Assembly (NCBI GenBank): GCA_001941065.1
Contig: MSHJ01000011.1
Location: forward strand, 62,001-126,000
DNA length: 64,000 nucleotides
DNA from: Alistipes sp. Zagget8
GTDB lineage: Bacteria; Bacteroidota; Bacteroidia; Bacteroidales; Rikenellaceae
Direction of reading: 5' to 3'
Part shown: positions 1-8,258 of the stretch, one piece after another
Layout: each line of letters begins with the position of its first letter
Position numbering within the stretch: position 1 is the first letter of the stretch
Position numbers and translations under genes: made by a program
The notes under the pieces: generated by a model
Databases searched by the model: none
Told to the model about the DNA's origin: nothing
The model's input: the letters and a program-made list of their open reading frames with translations, nothing else

Positions 1-1
1 A

Positions 2-1987
2 TTCGGCAACATCTACAACATCTACTGCCAGCGCTGCAAACGCAACGGCGCGATGGATTTCGATGATTTGCTTTTGCAAACTAATATCCTGTTGAGGGAC
101 TGCCCCGACGTGCTGGCCCGCTATCAGGAGTTGTTCCACTACATTCTGGTGGACGAGTATCAGGATACCAACTATGCGCAGTATACGATTATCCGCCGCC
201 TTTCGCAGACGCATTCGAAGGTCTGCGTGGTGGGCGATGACGCGCAGTCGATCTACTCGTTCCGCGGGGCCAAGATCGAGAACATCCTCTCGTTCAAGAA
301 GGATTATCCCGACGCGATGGTCTTCAAGCTGGAGCAGAACTACCGCTCGACGCGCACGATCGTCGATGCGGCCAACTCGGTGATCGCCCGCAACTCGAAG
401 CGCATGGAGAAACACTGTTTCTCGGACGGCGACGTGGGCGACAAAATCCGCATCCTGAAAGCCTATACCGACCGCGAGGAGGCCGAAATGGTCGTCACGG
501 ACCTGCGCGACAAGGTCCGCGCCGCGGACGACGACTGGTCGGAGGCGGTGATTCTCTACCGCACCAACAACCAGTCGGCCGTGCTGGAGGACAACCTCCG
601 CCGCCGCGGCATCCCCTACCGCATCTACAAGGGTTCGTCGTTCTACGACCACAAGGAGATCAAGGACCTGATGGCCTACATCCGGCTGGTCATCAATCCC
701 CGCGACGACGAGGCGTTCAAACGCATCGTCAACTATCCGGCCCGCGGCATCGGCGACACGACCGTTGCCCGCATCGCGCAGCTGGCCGCCGAGCGGGGGC
801 AGTCGATGTGGGAGGCGGTCGACGCGCTGGTCGCCGAGCCCGTCACGGACCCCGTGCAGAAGACCATCGCCCGCAAGGTCACGGATTTTGTCGCCATGAT
901 CCGTGCGCTGTCGCTTTCGCGCAATGACAAGGGGCTTTACGATTTCGGTCTGGAGATCGCTTCGCGGTCGGGGATTATCGCCGCCTACCGGGCCGAGAAC
1001 ACTCCCGAGGCGACCTCCGCGCTGGACAACATCGAGGAGCTGCTGAACTCGATGCAGGAGTTCAAGGAGCGGTGCGACGCTGAGATCCGCAACGGCGAAC
1101 GCCCCGAAGAGGAGGAGGCGACCATCGAGGAGTGGCTGCAGAACGTGATGCTGATGACCGACATGGACAAGGACAACCCCGACGACAACAACAAGGTGAC
1201 GTTGATGACGGTCCATTCGGCCAAAGGCCTCGAATATAAATATGTATATATCGTGGGTCTGGAGGAAAACCTCTTTCCATCGCAGCGGGCGGCCGAGTCG
1301 CCCGACGGCATCGAGGAGGAGCGGCGGCTGTTCTACGTGGCCCTGACCCGCGCCAAGGTTTCGGCGACGATCTCCTATGCCGAGATGCGCTTCAAGTGGG
1401 GCAACATGGAGTTTTCGCGCCCGAGCTGTTTCCTGCGCGAGATAGACCCCAAATATGTCGAGTCCGACGCTGATTTTGCGGAGGCGCGTCCGCGCCGTCG
1501 GGAGGACGACGCCGAAGCGCCTTCGGCCCTCGACGAATTGCGCCGGCGTTTCGACTACCGCTTCCAGCAGAAACAGCAGGGAGGGAGCCGCTTCGGCGGC
1601 AGCGGCGGCAGCGGCGGAGGCCGTAGCGGCGGTTTCGGCCGTCCTGCCGACGGCGAGTCGGGCCCTGCGCGGCGTTTCGCGCGGGCCGCACAGCCCCAGC
1701 GTTCCGGGACGCCCGATCCGGCCCTCGTGCAGACCCCGCGGCCTTCGACCGACGGCATGCGCCGCGTCGGGGTGCGGCAGGCGATGGACGGCGGGCTGTC
1801 GTCCGGGAGTGCGGCTCCCGTGAGCGGCGAATACGCCGTGGGCCAGCGCGTCGAACACCCGAAATTCGGCGTCGGCATCGTCGAGCGCATCGAGGTGCTC
1901 GCCACGGACCATAAACTGGTGGTGGCCTTCGACAATGCAGGCGAAAAGACCCTGCTGGCGAAATTTGCCAAACTGACCAAACTCTGA
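2..1987 (+). CDS. pcrA: ATP-dependent DNA helicase PcrA/UvrD, 5'-truncated by the window edge
   Basis: This is the C-terminal part of a superfamily 1A 3'-5' DNA helicase used in repair and replication restart. The frame is open from base 2, so the gene begins upstream and the Walker A region is missing here. Visible SF1 motifs in order are the DEYQDT Walker B, DDAQSIYSFRGA (motif III), QNYRST (motif IV), TVHSAKGLEY (motif V) and FYVALTRA (motif VI). After motif VI comes a long low-complexity tail rich in Gly, Arg and Ser (about 1580-1650), then a compact C-terminal domain that includes VEHPKFGVGIVERI, as in PcrA/UvrD C-termini. PcrA and UvrD cannot be separated from sequence alone. The stop lies 5 nt before the next gene, so they may be co-transcribed. 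Confidence 0.95.
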   Translation, partial: FGNIYNIYCQRCKRNGAMDFDDLLLQTNILLRDCPDVLARYQELFHYILVDEYQDTNYAQYTIIRRLSQTHSKVCVVGDDAQSIYSFRGAKIENILSFKKDYPDAMVFKLEQNYRSTRTIVDAANSVIARNSKRMEKHCFSDGDVGDKIRILKAYTDREEAEMVVTDLRDKVRAADDDWSEAVILYRTNNQSAVLEDNLRRRGIPYRIYKGSSFYDHKEIKDLMAYIRLVINPRDDEAFKRIVNYPARGIGDTTVARIAQLAAERGQSMWEAVDALVAEPVTDPVQKTIARKVTDFVAMIRALSLSRNDKGLYDFGLEIASRSGIIAAYRAENTPEATSALDNIEELLNSMQEFKERCDAEIRNGERPEEEEATIEEWLQNVMLMTDMDKDNPDDNNKVTLMTVHSAKGLEYKYVYIVGLEENLFPSQRAAESPDGIEEERRLFYVALTRAKVSATISYAEMRFKWGNMEFSRPSCFLREIDPKYVESDADFAEARPRRREDDAEAPSALDELRRRFDYRFQQKQQGGSRFGGSGGSGGGRSGGFGRPADGESGPARRFARAAQPQRSGTPDPALVQTPRPSTDGMRRVGVRQAMDGGLSSGSAAPVSGEYAVGQRVEHPKFGVGIVERIEVLATDHKLVVAFDNAGEKTLLAKFAKLTKL

Positions 1988-1992
1988 GCCCG

Positions 1993-2925
1993 ATGGAGAC
2001 GCCGCTCGTATCGGTCTGCATGACCACCTACAACCACGAAGCCTATCTCGTTCAGGCTATCGAAAGCGTGCTGGCCCAGCAGACCTCGTTCGGCGTGGAG
2101 CTGGTGCTGGGCGAGGATTGCAGTACGGACCGGACGCCGGAGATATGCCGCGAATATGCCGAAAAATACCCGGACCGCATCCGGCTGGTGACCTCGCCGG
2201 AGAACGTGGGCTGGCGGCGCAACTACCGCCGGACGTTCGAGGCCTGCCGCGGGAAATACGTCGCCTACCTCGACGGCGACGACTGGTGGAGCGATCCGCG
2301 GAAACTGCAGAAGCAGGCCGACCTGCTGGAGGCCGACCCGGAGTGCGGGATGTGCTATACCCGCGCGTCGAACTACTGGCAGGCCACGGACCGCACGGAG
2401 CCCGACCATCCGGACCATTACACCGATTTCGGGCGCCTCTTGTGCAGCCTGACCATCGCCAACTGCGCGACGCTGGCCCGCCGCGAGCTGATCGCGCGTT
2501 ACTACGACGAGGTGCGTCCCGAGGAGCATCCCGAGTGGAAAACCGACGACGCTCCGATGTGGCTCTGGTTCTCGGTGCGCAGCCGCATAAGCTATCTTCC
2601 CGACATCACGGCCGTCCACCGGCGGCTGCCCGACAGCGTGAGCCACAGCACGGCCTACCGCCGGCGGATCGATTTCTGCGACTCGCTGATGGACATCAGC
2701 CTCTGGTTCGAGGCGCACTACGGCACGGGAAGCAATCGGTTCCGCATCCTCCGGCGGCGCAGTTCCGTGGCCCTGTGGGTGCTGTCGTGGGAAGGCACGG
2801 TCGGGGAGTACCTCGCCCGCTGGCGGCGCGACGTGTGCGGCTGTCCGCGGCTGCTGCTGTGTCCCGAGGGGCCCGGACTGCTGGTGAAAAAGATTCTGTT
2901 CAGACGTAAAAAACAACGGATATGA
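1993..2925 (+). CDS. Family 2 glycosyltransferase
   Basis: The product is a 310-residue cytoplasmic GT-A fold glycosyltransferase that should transfer a sugar from a nucleotide-sugar donor, probably to a cell-surface polysaccharide or lipid acceptor. The N-terminus VSVCMTTYNHEAYL is the typical GT2 nucleotide-binding strand. YLDGDDWW near residue 95 carries the DxD-type metal site, and WKTDDAPMW further on fits the usual ED-type catalytic region. No membrane segment is evident. It starts 5 nt after the helicase stop and its stop overlaps the ATG of endonuclease III (ATGA), so it is translationally linked to a repair gene. It is not in a capsule cluster, so donor and acceptor cannot be inferred. 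Confidence 0.88.
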   Translation: METPLVSVCMTTYNHEAYLVQAIESVLAQQTSFGVELVLGEDCSTDRTPEICREYAEKYPDRIRLVTSPENVGWRRNYRRTFEACRGKYVAYLDGDDWWSDPRKLQKQADLLEADPECGMCYTRASNYWQATDRTEPDHPDHYTDFGRLLCSLTIANCATLARRELIARYYDEVRPEEHPEWKTDDAPMWLWFSVRSRISYLPDITAVHRRLPDSVSHSTAYRRRIDFCDSLMDISLWFEAHYGTGSNRFRILRRRSSVALWVLSWEGTVGEYLARWRRDVCGCPRLLLCPEGPGLLVKKILFRRKKQRI

Positions 2926-3584
2926 CAACGAAAGAGCGTTACGACGGCATTATCGCCTGGTTCTCGGAGCACATGCCCGTGGCCGAGAGCGAACTCCGAT
3001 ACACCGATCCCTACCAGTTGCTGGTGGCCGTGATCCTTTCAGCGCAGTGCACCGACAAACGGGTCAACATGACCACTCCGGCGCTGTTCGAAGCCTTTCC
3101 CACGCCCCACCACATGGCGCAGGCCACGGCCGAGGAGATTTATCCCTATATAAAGAGCATCTCCTACCCGAACAACAAGGCCCGGAATCTTGCGGGAATG
3201 GCCCGGATGCTCTGTTCGGAGTTCGGCGGGGAGGTCCCCAGCGACCTCGAGCAGATGCAGCGCCTGCCCGGCGTAGGCCGCAAGACGGCCAATGTGCTGG
3301 GGGCGGTGCTGTGGCAGAAGGAGGTGATGCCGGTCGATACGCACGTCTTCCGCGTCTCGGAGCGCATCGGCCTCACGACTCATTCCAAAACGCCGCTCCA
3401 GACCGAACTGGCTCTCGAGAAGAACATCCCCGGCCACCTGCTGCCGCTCGCCCACCACTGGCTGATTCTCCACGGGCGTTACGTCTGCGTGGCCCGGGCT
3501 CCGAAGTGCGGCGAATGCGGCATCGCGACCTGGTGCCGCAAATATGCCTCCGACGCCCGGAAAAAGGAGGCTTCGGTCGGATAA
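2922..3584 (+). CDS. nth: Endonuclease III (DNA glycosylase/AP lyase)
   Basis: This is a base-excision repair enzyme that removes oxidised pyrimidines and cleaves the abasic site by beta-elimination. At 220 residues it has the usual Nth length. The helix-hairpin-helix LPGVGRKTANV contains the catalytic Lys, VDTHVFRVSERIGL contains the catalytic Asp, and the C-terminus has the iron-sulfur loop with spacing C-X6-C-X2-C-X5-C. The ATG overlaps the stop of the glycosyltransferase by 4 nt. Confidence 0.96.
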   Translation: MTTKERYDGIIAWFSEHMPVAESELRYTDPYQLLVAVILSAQCTDKRVNMTTPALFEAFPTPHHMAQATAEEIYPYIKSISYPNNKARNLAGMARMLCSEFGGEVPSDLEQMQRLPGVGRKTANVLGAVLWQKEVMPVDTHVFRVSERIGLTTHSKTPLQTELALEKNIPGHLLPLAHHWLILHGRYVCVARAPKCGECGIATWCRKYASDARKKEASVG

Positions 3585-3599
3585 ACCGGCAAAAAAAGG

Positions 3600-3607
3600 T
3601 ATCTTTA
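3600..3607 (+). promoter_or_regulatory. Probable -7 element upstream of the S41 protease
   Basis: TATCTTTA differs from the Bacteroidota -7 consensus TAnnTTTG only at the last base. It lies 30 nt before the chosen ATG at 3638. No clear -33 element is visible. Confidence 0.4.
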
Positions 3608-3637
3608 CCCCGTATAATCCTGAAATCAGCGGGCGTT

Positions 3638-5170
3638 ATGAAAAGAATCTTACGTTTGGGGCTGTCTGCAGTCCTTGTCGCGGTGTTTGCCGCCGCGGCT
3701 TCCTGTTCGAAAGACGGCACGGAGAAAAAAGAGACTCCGCCTCCCTCTTCGACCGATTCCGACCTCAATGAGTGGATGTTCGGCTATATGAAAACGCACT
3801 ACCTGTGGAACAGCGCCGTGAAACAGGTCGAGCCGGATTACAGCCTGGGCTACGAGGAATTTCTCGCAAAGGTGCTCAACGACGTCGCCGCGCAGAACGA
3901 CATCAACCACGACGACGGTCATTGGGAGGGCGGCAGGCGTCAATATTTCTACTCCAGAATCGGACGTTACAAGACAACGGCATCGACCGCATCCGAGACT
4001 CGCGGAACGCGCGAGACGGAGGAGGGTACGGGCATCCAATACATGGGCGTTTTTCGTATCGAGACTGGAAAGGAAGCCTGTATGTTCGAACTGCTGGCCG
4101 TATCGCCCGGTTCACCGGCCGATGCGGAAGGGCTTAAACGCGGTACGATCGTCACCCGGGTCAACGGAACGGTCATCACGGACTCGAATTACGAGGGATT
4201 GGTAAAACTCCTGACGCCCGCCGAGTCGGGGGAAACGGTGCGTCTGACGACGGCTTCGTTCAACGATGAGAAGGTGTTGGTCGAAACCCCCGAGGAGATC
4301 ACGGTCGTCTCGGCGCCGTTCGACGACAATCCGGTATGGATGACGAAAATCCTGACGGCCGGGAACGGCACGGACAAGATCGGCTACCTGTGCTACAACG
4401 CGTTTAACTCCTATTATGACGAACAGCTGATGGAGGCATTCCGGGAGTTCAAAAGCCAGGGAGTCAAGGACCTGATCCTCGATCTGCGCTATAACGTTGG
4501 CGGCCATGGCATATCGAGCCTGCTGATGGGTACGATGATCGTCGGCAAGGCCAAGCAGGGACAGGTCTTTTTAAAGAGCTCCGTCAATGCCGAACGCACC
4601 GTCAAAGGCGAGTCGGACGGTCTCTACAAGATCGGGGATAAAAACGTCCCTGAAGGCACTTATACCCCGATCGCCGATGGAATCGGAGACCTGTATGCAC
4701 TTGGGCTGGAGCGGGTTTATGTGTTGAGTACGAACAATACCGCTTCGGCCAGCGAGGTGCTTATCAACGGCCTGCGCGGCCTCGACCTCGAAGTGCGCCT
4801 GATCGGCCTGACGACCAACGGCAAGAATGTGGGGATGGAGTCGGTTACCAAGGATAAAGACGGATATACCTATGAATTCAGCCCCATCACGCTCTATGCG
4901 GAGAATGGCAAAGGATTCAAGGATTACAGCGAGGGATTCGCGCCCGACGTCGTGATCGACGAGTCCGAATATTACGTGAGGGAGTGGGGCAGCGAAGAGG
5001 ACCCGCTGCTGGGCACTGCCCTGAAATGGATCGATACGGGCAGCAAACCGTCGGTCAAGGAGCTCCGGGCGGTACGCAGCGCCGCGGCGGGACAGCGCGA
5101 GGTGCTGAAAGTCGTCGGGCGGACGGGCGGTCTCGAAGGCATGATCCTGCTGCGCGGTCTCGACAAATAG
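3638..5170 (+). CDS. S41 family (C-terminal processing) peptidase, lipoprotein
   Basis: This 510-residue serine protease should be anchored in the envelope and cleave proteins or peptides in the periplasm or at the surface. The start at 3638 gives a lipoprotein signal with lipobox AASC. The frame is open further upstream, but that part lies antisense or out of frame with nth and over the promoter. A PDZ-like segment includes SPADAEGLKRGTIVTRVNG. The protease domain carries TASASE (residues 368-373, nucleophile motif) and K396, the Ser/Lys dyad spacing of family S41. A Ser/Thr/Pro-rich linker follows the lipobox. It is monocistronic, followed by a terminator. Confidence 0.9.
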   Translation: MKRILRLGLSAVLVAVFAAAASCSKDGTEKKETPPPSSTDSDLNEWMFGYMKTHYLWNSAVKQVEPDYSLGYEEFLAKVLNDVAAQNDINHDDGHWEGGRRQYFYSRIGRYKTTASTASETRGTRETEEGTGIQYMGVFRIETGKEACMFELLAVSPGSPADAEGLKRGTIVTRVNGTVITDSNYEGLVKLLTPAESGETVRLTTASFNDEKVLVETPEEITVVSAPFDDNPVWMTKILTAGNGTDKIGYLCYNAFNSYYDEQLMEAFREFKSQGVKDLILDLRYNVGGHGISSLLMGTMIVGKAKQGQVFLKSSVNAERTVKGESDGLYKIGDKNVPEGTYTPIADGIGDLYALGLERVYVLSTNNTASASEVLINGLRGLDLEVRLIGLTTNGKNVGMESVTKDKDGYTYEFSPITLYAENGKGFKDYSEGFAPDVVIDESEYYVREWGSEEDPLLGTALKWIDTGSKPSVKELRAVRSAAAGQREVLKVVGRTGGLEGMILLRGLDK

Positions 5171-5192
5171 CGGACCGGACGGAGGCGAACGC

Positions 5193-5226
5193 AAAGGGCG
5201 GCATTGGATATGCTGCCTTTTTTTTG
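5193..5226 (+). terminator. Rho-independent terminator after the S41 protease gene
   Basis: About 11 stem pairs, including two G-U pairs, with arms AAAGGGCGGCA and TGCTGCCTTTT and loop TTGGATA, followed by further Ts. The T tract runs directly into the next promoter. Confidence 0.8.
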
Positions 5227-5234
5227 TATCTTTA
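5203..5234 (+). promoter_or_regulatory. Promoter of the DUF4886 gene
   Basis: ATTG (5203-5206), a 20-nt spacer and TATCTTTA (5227-5234) resemble the Bacteroidota TTTG-N19/21-TAnnTTTG promoter with one mismatch in each box. The promoter is embedded in the terminator of the previous gene. The start codon is 60 nt downstream. Confidence 0.6.
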
Positions 5235-5294
5235 GCCCGGGCCGCGCCGGAATTTCTGCGGCCGCGTATGTATGAATAACCTGAACCGTAAACC

Positions 5295-6071
5295 ATGATG
5301 AAGATTGCCTTACGCCTTTTGCTGATTTTGCTGCCGCTGGGCGGCATGGCCCGGACGCCGCAGGACTCGCTGCGGGTGCTGTGGGTCGGCAACAGTTTCA
5401 CCTATTTCAACGATCTGCCCGCGATGGTGCAGAAGATCGCCTCGACCCAGAAAGTGAAACTCTCCTGCACACGCTTCCTCAAGGGTGGTGAACGCTTCTC
5501 GGGCCACCTGAAAAACAAGGAGCTGCTGCGGGCCCTTGCCGGCGGTGGTTGGGACTACGTCGTCCTGCAGGAGCAGAGCACGGCCCCCGCGATGCCGACC
5601 GGACAGGTGGCCCGCGAGGTCTATCCCGCGGCCCGGACGCTCGACAGCCTGGTGCACGCCGCCTCGCCCGATGCCCGGGTGATCTTCTACATGACCTGGG
5701 GACATAAGTACGGCAACCGCAAACCCGTGGCCGAATACCCGCTCACGAACGAATACGAGGGGATGCAGGAGCGGCTGAAAACCAGCTACCTCGAAATGGC
5801 CTACGACAACGGCGCGTGGTGTGCTCCGGTGGGCATGGCGTGGCGGACGGTGCGCCGCGAGCGTCCCGAATGCATCCTCTACCGTCCGGACTGCTACCAC
5901 CCCGAGGTCCCGGGCAGCTACCTGGCGGCCAACGTGATTTTCACGACGATTTTCCAGCGACCCTACCAGACGGCTTTCACCGCGGACCTTCCGGCCGCCG
6001 AGGCCGAATACCTCCAGCAGACCGCCCAGCGGAGCGTGCTCGACAACCTCGTGCTGTTGAATATCCGGTAG
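5295..6071 (+). CDS. Secreted DUF4886-type SGNH-like hydrolase
   Basis: The 258-residue protein has an N-terminal signal peptide ending near GGMA, so it is exported. The domain begins VLWVGNSFTYFND, which has the GNS block of SGNH/GDSL-like hydrolases, followed by DYVVLQEQS and, near the C-terminus, DCYHPEVPGSYLAA with the Asp-x-x-His pair. This pattern matches the DUF4886 family. Members are probably esterases, but no substrate is established, so no reaction is assigned. The gene has its own promoter and terminator. Confidence 0.78.
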   Translation: MMKIALRLLLILLPLGGMARTPQDSLRVLWVGNSFTYFNDLPAMVQKIASTQKVKLSCTRFLKGGERFSGHLKNKELLRALAGGGWDYVVLQEQSTAPAMPTGQVAREVYPAARTLDSLVHAASPDARVIFYMTWGHKYGNRKPVAEYPLTNEYEGMQERLKTSYLEMAYDNGAWCAPVGMAWRTVRRERPECILYRPDCYHPEVPGSYLAANVIFTTIFQRPYQTAFTADLPAAEAEYLQQTAQRSVLDNLVLLNIR

Positions 6072-6075
6072 GGCA

Positions 6076-6107
6076 GTTGGTATATCCCGCGTTTTTTCGT
6101 ACCTTTG
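6076..6107 (+). promoter_or_regulatory. Upstream promoter P1 in the DUF4886-nrnA gap
   Basis: GTTG (6076-6079), a 20-nt spacer and TACCTTTG (6100-6107) match the Bacteroidota promoter pattern. Transcription from here would run almost at once into the hairpin at 6122-6166. Confidence 0.5.
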
Positions 6108-6121
6108 GTGCCGTAACGCTT

Positions 6122-6166
6122 AGCCGGACCGGGCGAATCCGGTTTTGAACCCGTCCGGCTTTTTTG
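6122..6166 (+). terminator. Rho-independent terminator between DUF4886 and nrnA genes
   Basis: Arms AGCCGGACCGGG and CCCGTCCGGCT pair perfectly apart from one bulged C. They are followed by six Ts that merge into the next -7 element. Confidence 0.82.
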
Positions 6167-6174
6167 TATCTTTG
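6143..6174 (+). promoter_or_regulatory. Promoter P2 of the nrnA-like gene
   Basis: TTTTG (6143-6147), a 19-nt spacer and TATCTTTG (6167-6174) form a full-consensus promoter. Its presence rules out the TTG at 6164 as a start codon. Confidence 0.8.
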
Positions 6175-6202
6175 CCAAGTCCACCAAAGCGGAGGAAACC
6201 GA

Positions 6203-7234
6203 ATGAAGCTATCGAAAGAACATATCGAACGCCTGCGGGAAATGCTCGCGCAACCCGGGCTGCGGATCGTCATCGTCTCCCACACCAATCCCGACGGCGA
6301 CGCCGTGGGGTCGTCGCTCGCCTGGGCCGAGCTGCTGCGCACGATGGGGCATGAGGTGACGTGCGTCGTCCCCAACAAGTTCCCCTATTTCCTCGACTGG
6401 ATGCCGGGCATCGACGAGGTCGTGGTCTTCAAGACCGACGCCGAGGGGCGTGCGAAAAAGGCCATCGCCGAAGCGGATATGATCTTTTGCCTCGATTTCA
6501 ACGCCATTTCGCGGCTGGAGATTCTCAGCGACACCATCGAGGCCAACACCACGGCCCGCCGCGTGCTGATCGACCACCATCTTTCGCCCGACGAAGGGTT
6601 CGACCTCCTGTTCTCGCATCCCGATTCGTCGAGCACCTGCTTCCTGATTTACAGTATCGTCGAGGCGATGTGCGGCACCGATGCCATCACACGCAGCATG
6701 GCCGAGACGCTCTACGTGGGCATGATGACCGACACGGGCAATTTCGCCTTTTCGTTCCTCACCCCCGAGCTGTTCCGCGCCGTGGCCGTGTTGCTCGAGA
6801 AGGGCATCTCGATTCCCGACATCCACAACAACGTCTACAACGCCTATACCGAGGGCCGCGCACGGCTGTTCGGCTATGCCATCAACCGTAAGATGGAGGT
6901 TATCCAGGACGGTACGGTGGCCTATATGTCGCTGCTGGAGAACGAGATGCGCCGCTTCCAGTTCCAGCAGGGCGACAGCGAGGGGTTCGTCAACTACGCC
7001 CTCACGATCAAGAAGGTCAAGATGTCGGCCATGTTCCTGGCGCACCGCAAGTTCATCCGCGTTTCGCTGCGTTCGCGGGGCGGCGTCGACGTCAATCTCT
7101 TCGCCCGGAAATATTTCAACGGCGGCGGTCACAAGAATGCTGCGGGGGGCAAGTCGTTCGTCTCGATGCAGGAGACCATCGACCACTATGTCCGCTCGGT
7201 GAAGGAGTTCGCCGCAGAGGGGCACCTCGGCTGA
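6203..7234 (+). CDS. nrnA: DHH/DHHA1 phosphoesterase (NrnA-like oligoribonuclease / pAp phosphatase)
   Basis: This 343-residue cytoplasmic enzyme should degrade short RNA oligomers or linear dinucleotides and dephosphorylate 3'-phosphoadenosine 5'-phosphate. DHH motifs are SHTNPDGDAVGS near the N-terminus, a DFN block, and LIDHH. The C-terminal DHHA1 domain has the GGGHKNAAGG nucleic-acid-binding motif. The ATG at 6203 follows a GGAGG ribosome-binding site and lies just downstream of a consensus promoter. The LysR gene starts 5 nt after the stop. Which substrate dominates cannot be read from sequence. Confidence 0.9.
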   Translation: MKLSKEHIERLREMLAQPGLRIVIVSHTNPDGDAVGSSLAWAELLRTMGHEVTCVVPNKFPYFLDWMPGIDEVVVFKTDAEGRAKKAIAEADMIFCLDFNAISRLEILSDTIEANTTARRVLIDHHLSPDEGFDLLFSHPDSSSTCFLIYSIVEAMCGTDAITRSMAETLYVGMMTDTGNFAFSFLTPELFRAVAVLLEKGISIPDIHNNVYNAYTEGRARLFGYAINRKMEVIQDGTVAYMSLLENEMRRFQFQQGDSEGFVNYALTIKKVKMSAMFLAHRKFIRVSLRSRGGVDVNLFARKYFNGGGHKNAAGGKSFVSMQETIDHYVRSVKEFAAEGHLG

Positions 7235-7239
7235 CCGCC

Positions 7240-8127
7240 ATGGACGATTTCCGCCTCAAGGTCTTTATCACCGCGGCCCGGACGCTGAGTTTCACCCGGA
7301 CCGCCGAACAACTCTACATCTCGCAGCCCGCCGTCAGCAAGCACATCGGCGAGCTGGAATCCCGTTATAAAGTACAGCTTTTCGCCCGCCGCGGCAGCCG
7401 TCTGGAGCTGACCGACGCCGGACGCACGATGCTCGGGGCCGCCGAACGGCTGGCCGAGGATTACCGCAGCCTGGAGTATGAGATGAGCCTCTGCGCAAGC
7501 CTCACCGAGGGCGAACTGCGGCTGGGGGCCAGCACGACCATCGCCCAATACCTCCTGCCGCCCATTCTCGCGCGTTTTACGGCGCGTTTTCCCGGGGTGC
7601 GGGTCTCGGTGCTCTCGGGCAACAGCGCCGAGGTCGAGCAGGCGCTCGGGGAACATGCCGTCGATCTGGGCATGGTCGAGAGCGTCAGCCGCCGGCAGGG
7701 ACTGCACTACACCTTCTTCGCTCCCGATGAACTGGTGCTGGTGGCCCGCACGGGCGGCAGGTATGCCCGCACCGAATCGCTGACTCCCGAACAACTGCCG
7801 ACGGTGCCCCTCGTGCTGCGTGAGAACGGGTCCGGGACGCTCGAGGTGATCTCCGCGGCGCTCGCCGCCAGGCGTATCCGCCTTTCGCAGCTCGACGTGG
7901 TGATGCGTCTCGGCACGACCGAGGGCATCAAAGCCTTCGTCCGCAACAGCGACGCCCTGGCCATCGTGTCGGTGACCTCGGTGGTGGACGAGCTGCGCAG
8001 CGGTGCGCTGCGGATCGTCGACATCGAGGGGTTGTCCCTCTCCCGTGATTTCACCTTCGTCCATGCCGAGGCCGAACCCGCACGGCTGGTTCGGCAGTTC
8101 GTCGATTTCGCCCGGGCGAACCGCTGA
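7240..8127 (+). CDS. LysR family transcriptional regulator
   Basis: The 295-residue protein has the LysR-type winged helix-turn-helix at residues 1-60 (TAEQLYISQPAVSKHIGELE is the recognition region) and a periplasmic-binding-protein-like effector domain after about residue 90. Immediately downstream lie a perfect LysR-type operator array and the yeiH-like exporter gene. The simplest model is that it controls the exporter in response to a small ligand, as LysR regulators often control a neighbour. The effector is unknown; a sulfur-containing anion is a guess based on the YeiE/YeiH pairing in other bacteria. Confidence 0.93.
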   Translation: MDDFRLKVFITAARTLSFTRTAEQLYISQPAVSKHIGELESRYKVQLFARRGSRLELTDAGRTMLGAAERLAEDYRSLEYEMSLCASLTEGELRLGASTTIAQYLLPPILARFTARFPGVRVSVLSGNSAEVEQALGEHAVDLGMVESVSRRQGLHYTFFAPDELVLVARTGGRYARTESLTPEQLPTVPLVLRENGSGTLEVISAALAARRIRLSQLDVVMRLGTTEGIKAFVRNSDALAIVSVTSVVDELRSGALRIVDIEGLSLSRDFTFVHAEAEPARLVRQFVDFARANR

Positions 8128-8141
8128 TTTCTCTCTGCACG

Positions 8142-8166
8142 ATAACCTCCGGTTATTCCGGATAAC
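8142..8166. promoter_or_regulatory. LysR-type operator array
   Basis: Three 5-nt half-sites alternate at regular spacing: ATAAC (8142-8146), N5, GTTAT (8152-8156), N5, ATAAC (8162-8166). Each neighbouring pair is a perfect inverted repeat and contains the T-N11-A LysR box. A further GTTAT lies at 8226-8230. The array sits between the regulator gene and the exporter, just upstream of the putative promoter. Confidence 0.75.
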
Positions 8167-8170
8167 GATT

Positions 8171-8206
8171 TTTTGTTTCATATCCCGATAAAAGATGCGA
8201 CCTTTG
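8171..8206 (+). promoter_or_regulatory. Putative promoter of the yeiH-like gene
   Basis: TTTTG (8171-8175) and GACCTTTG (8199-8206) are 23 nt apart. The spacing is longer than usual and the -7 lacks the initial TA, as might be expected of an activator-dependent promoter next to the LysR operator. Confidence 0.4.
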
Positions 8207-8258
8207 CCGCGTTAATAAAGAAAAAGTTATCGCGTTACGCATTTAAAATAATAAGGAT

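Noticed and set aside
1560..1650. Gly/Ser/Arg-rich stretch in PcrA as a tandem repeat or insertion
   Set aside because: It is in frame and lies where PcrA and UvrD proteins carry a variable linker before the C-terminal domain.
3047..3637. Upstream extension of the S41 protease frame to 707 residues
   Set aside because: It overlaps nth in another frame, and the lipoprotein signal at 3638 is the natural start. The extension has no recognisable domain.
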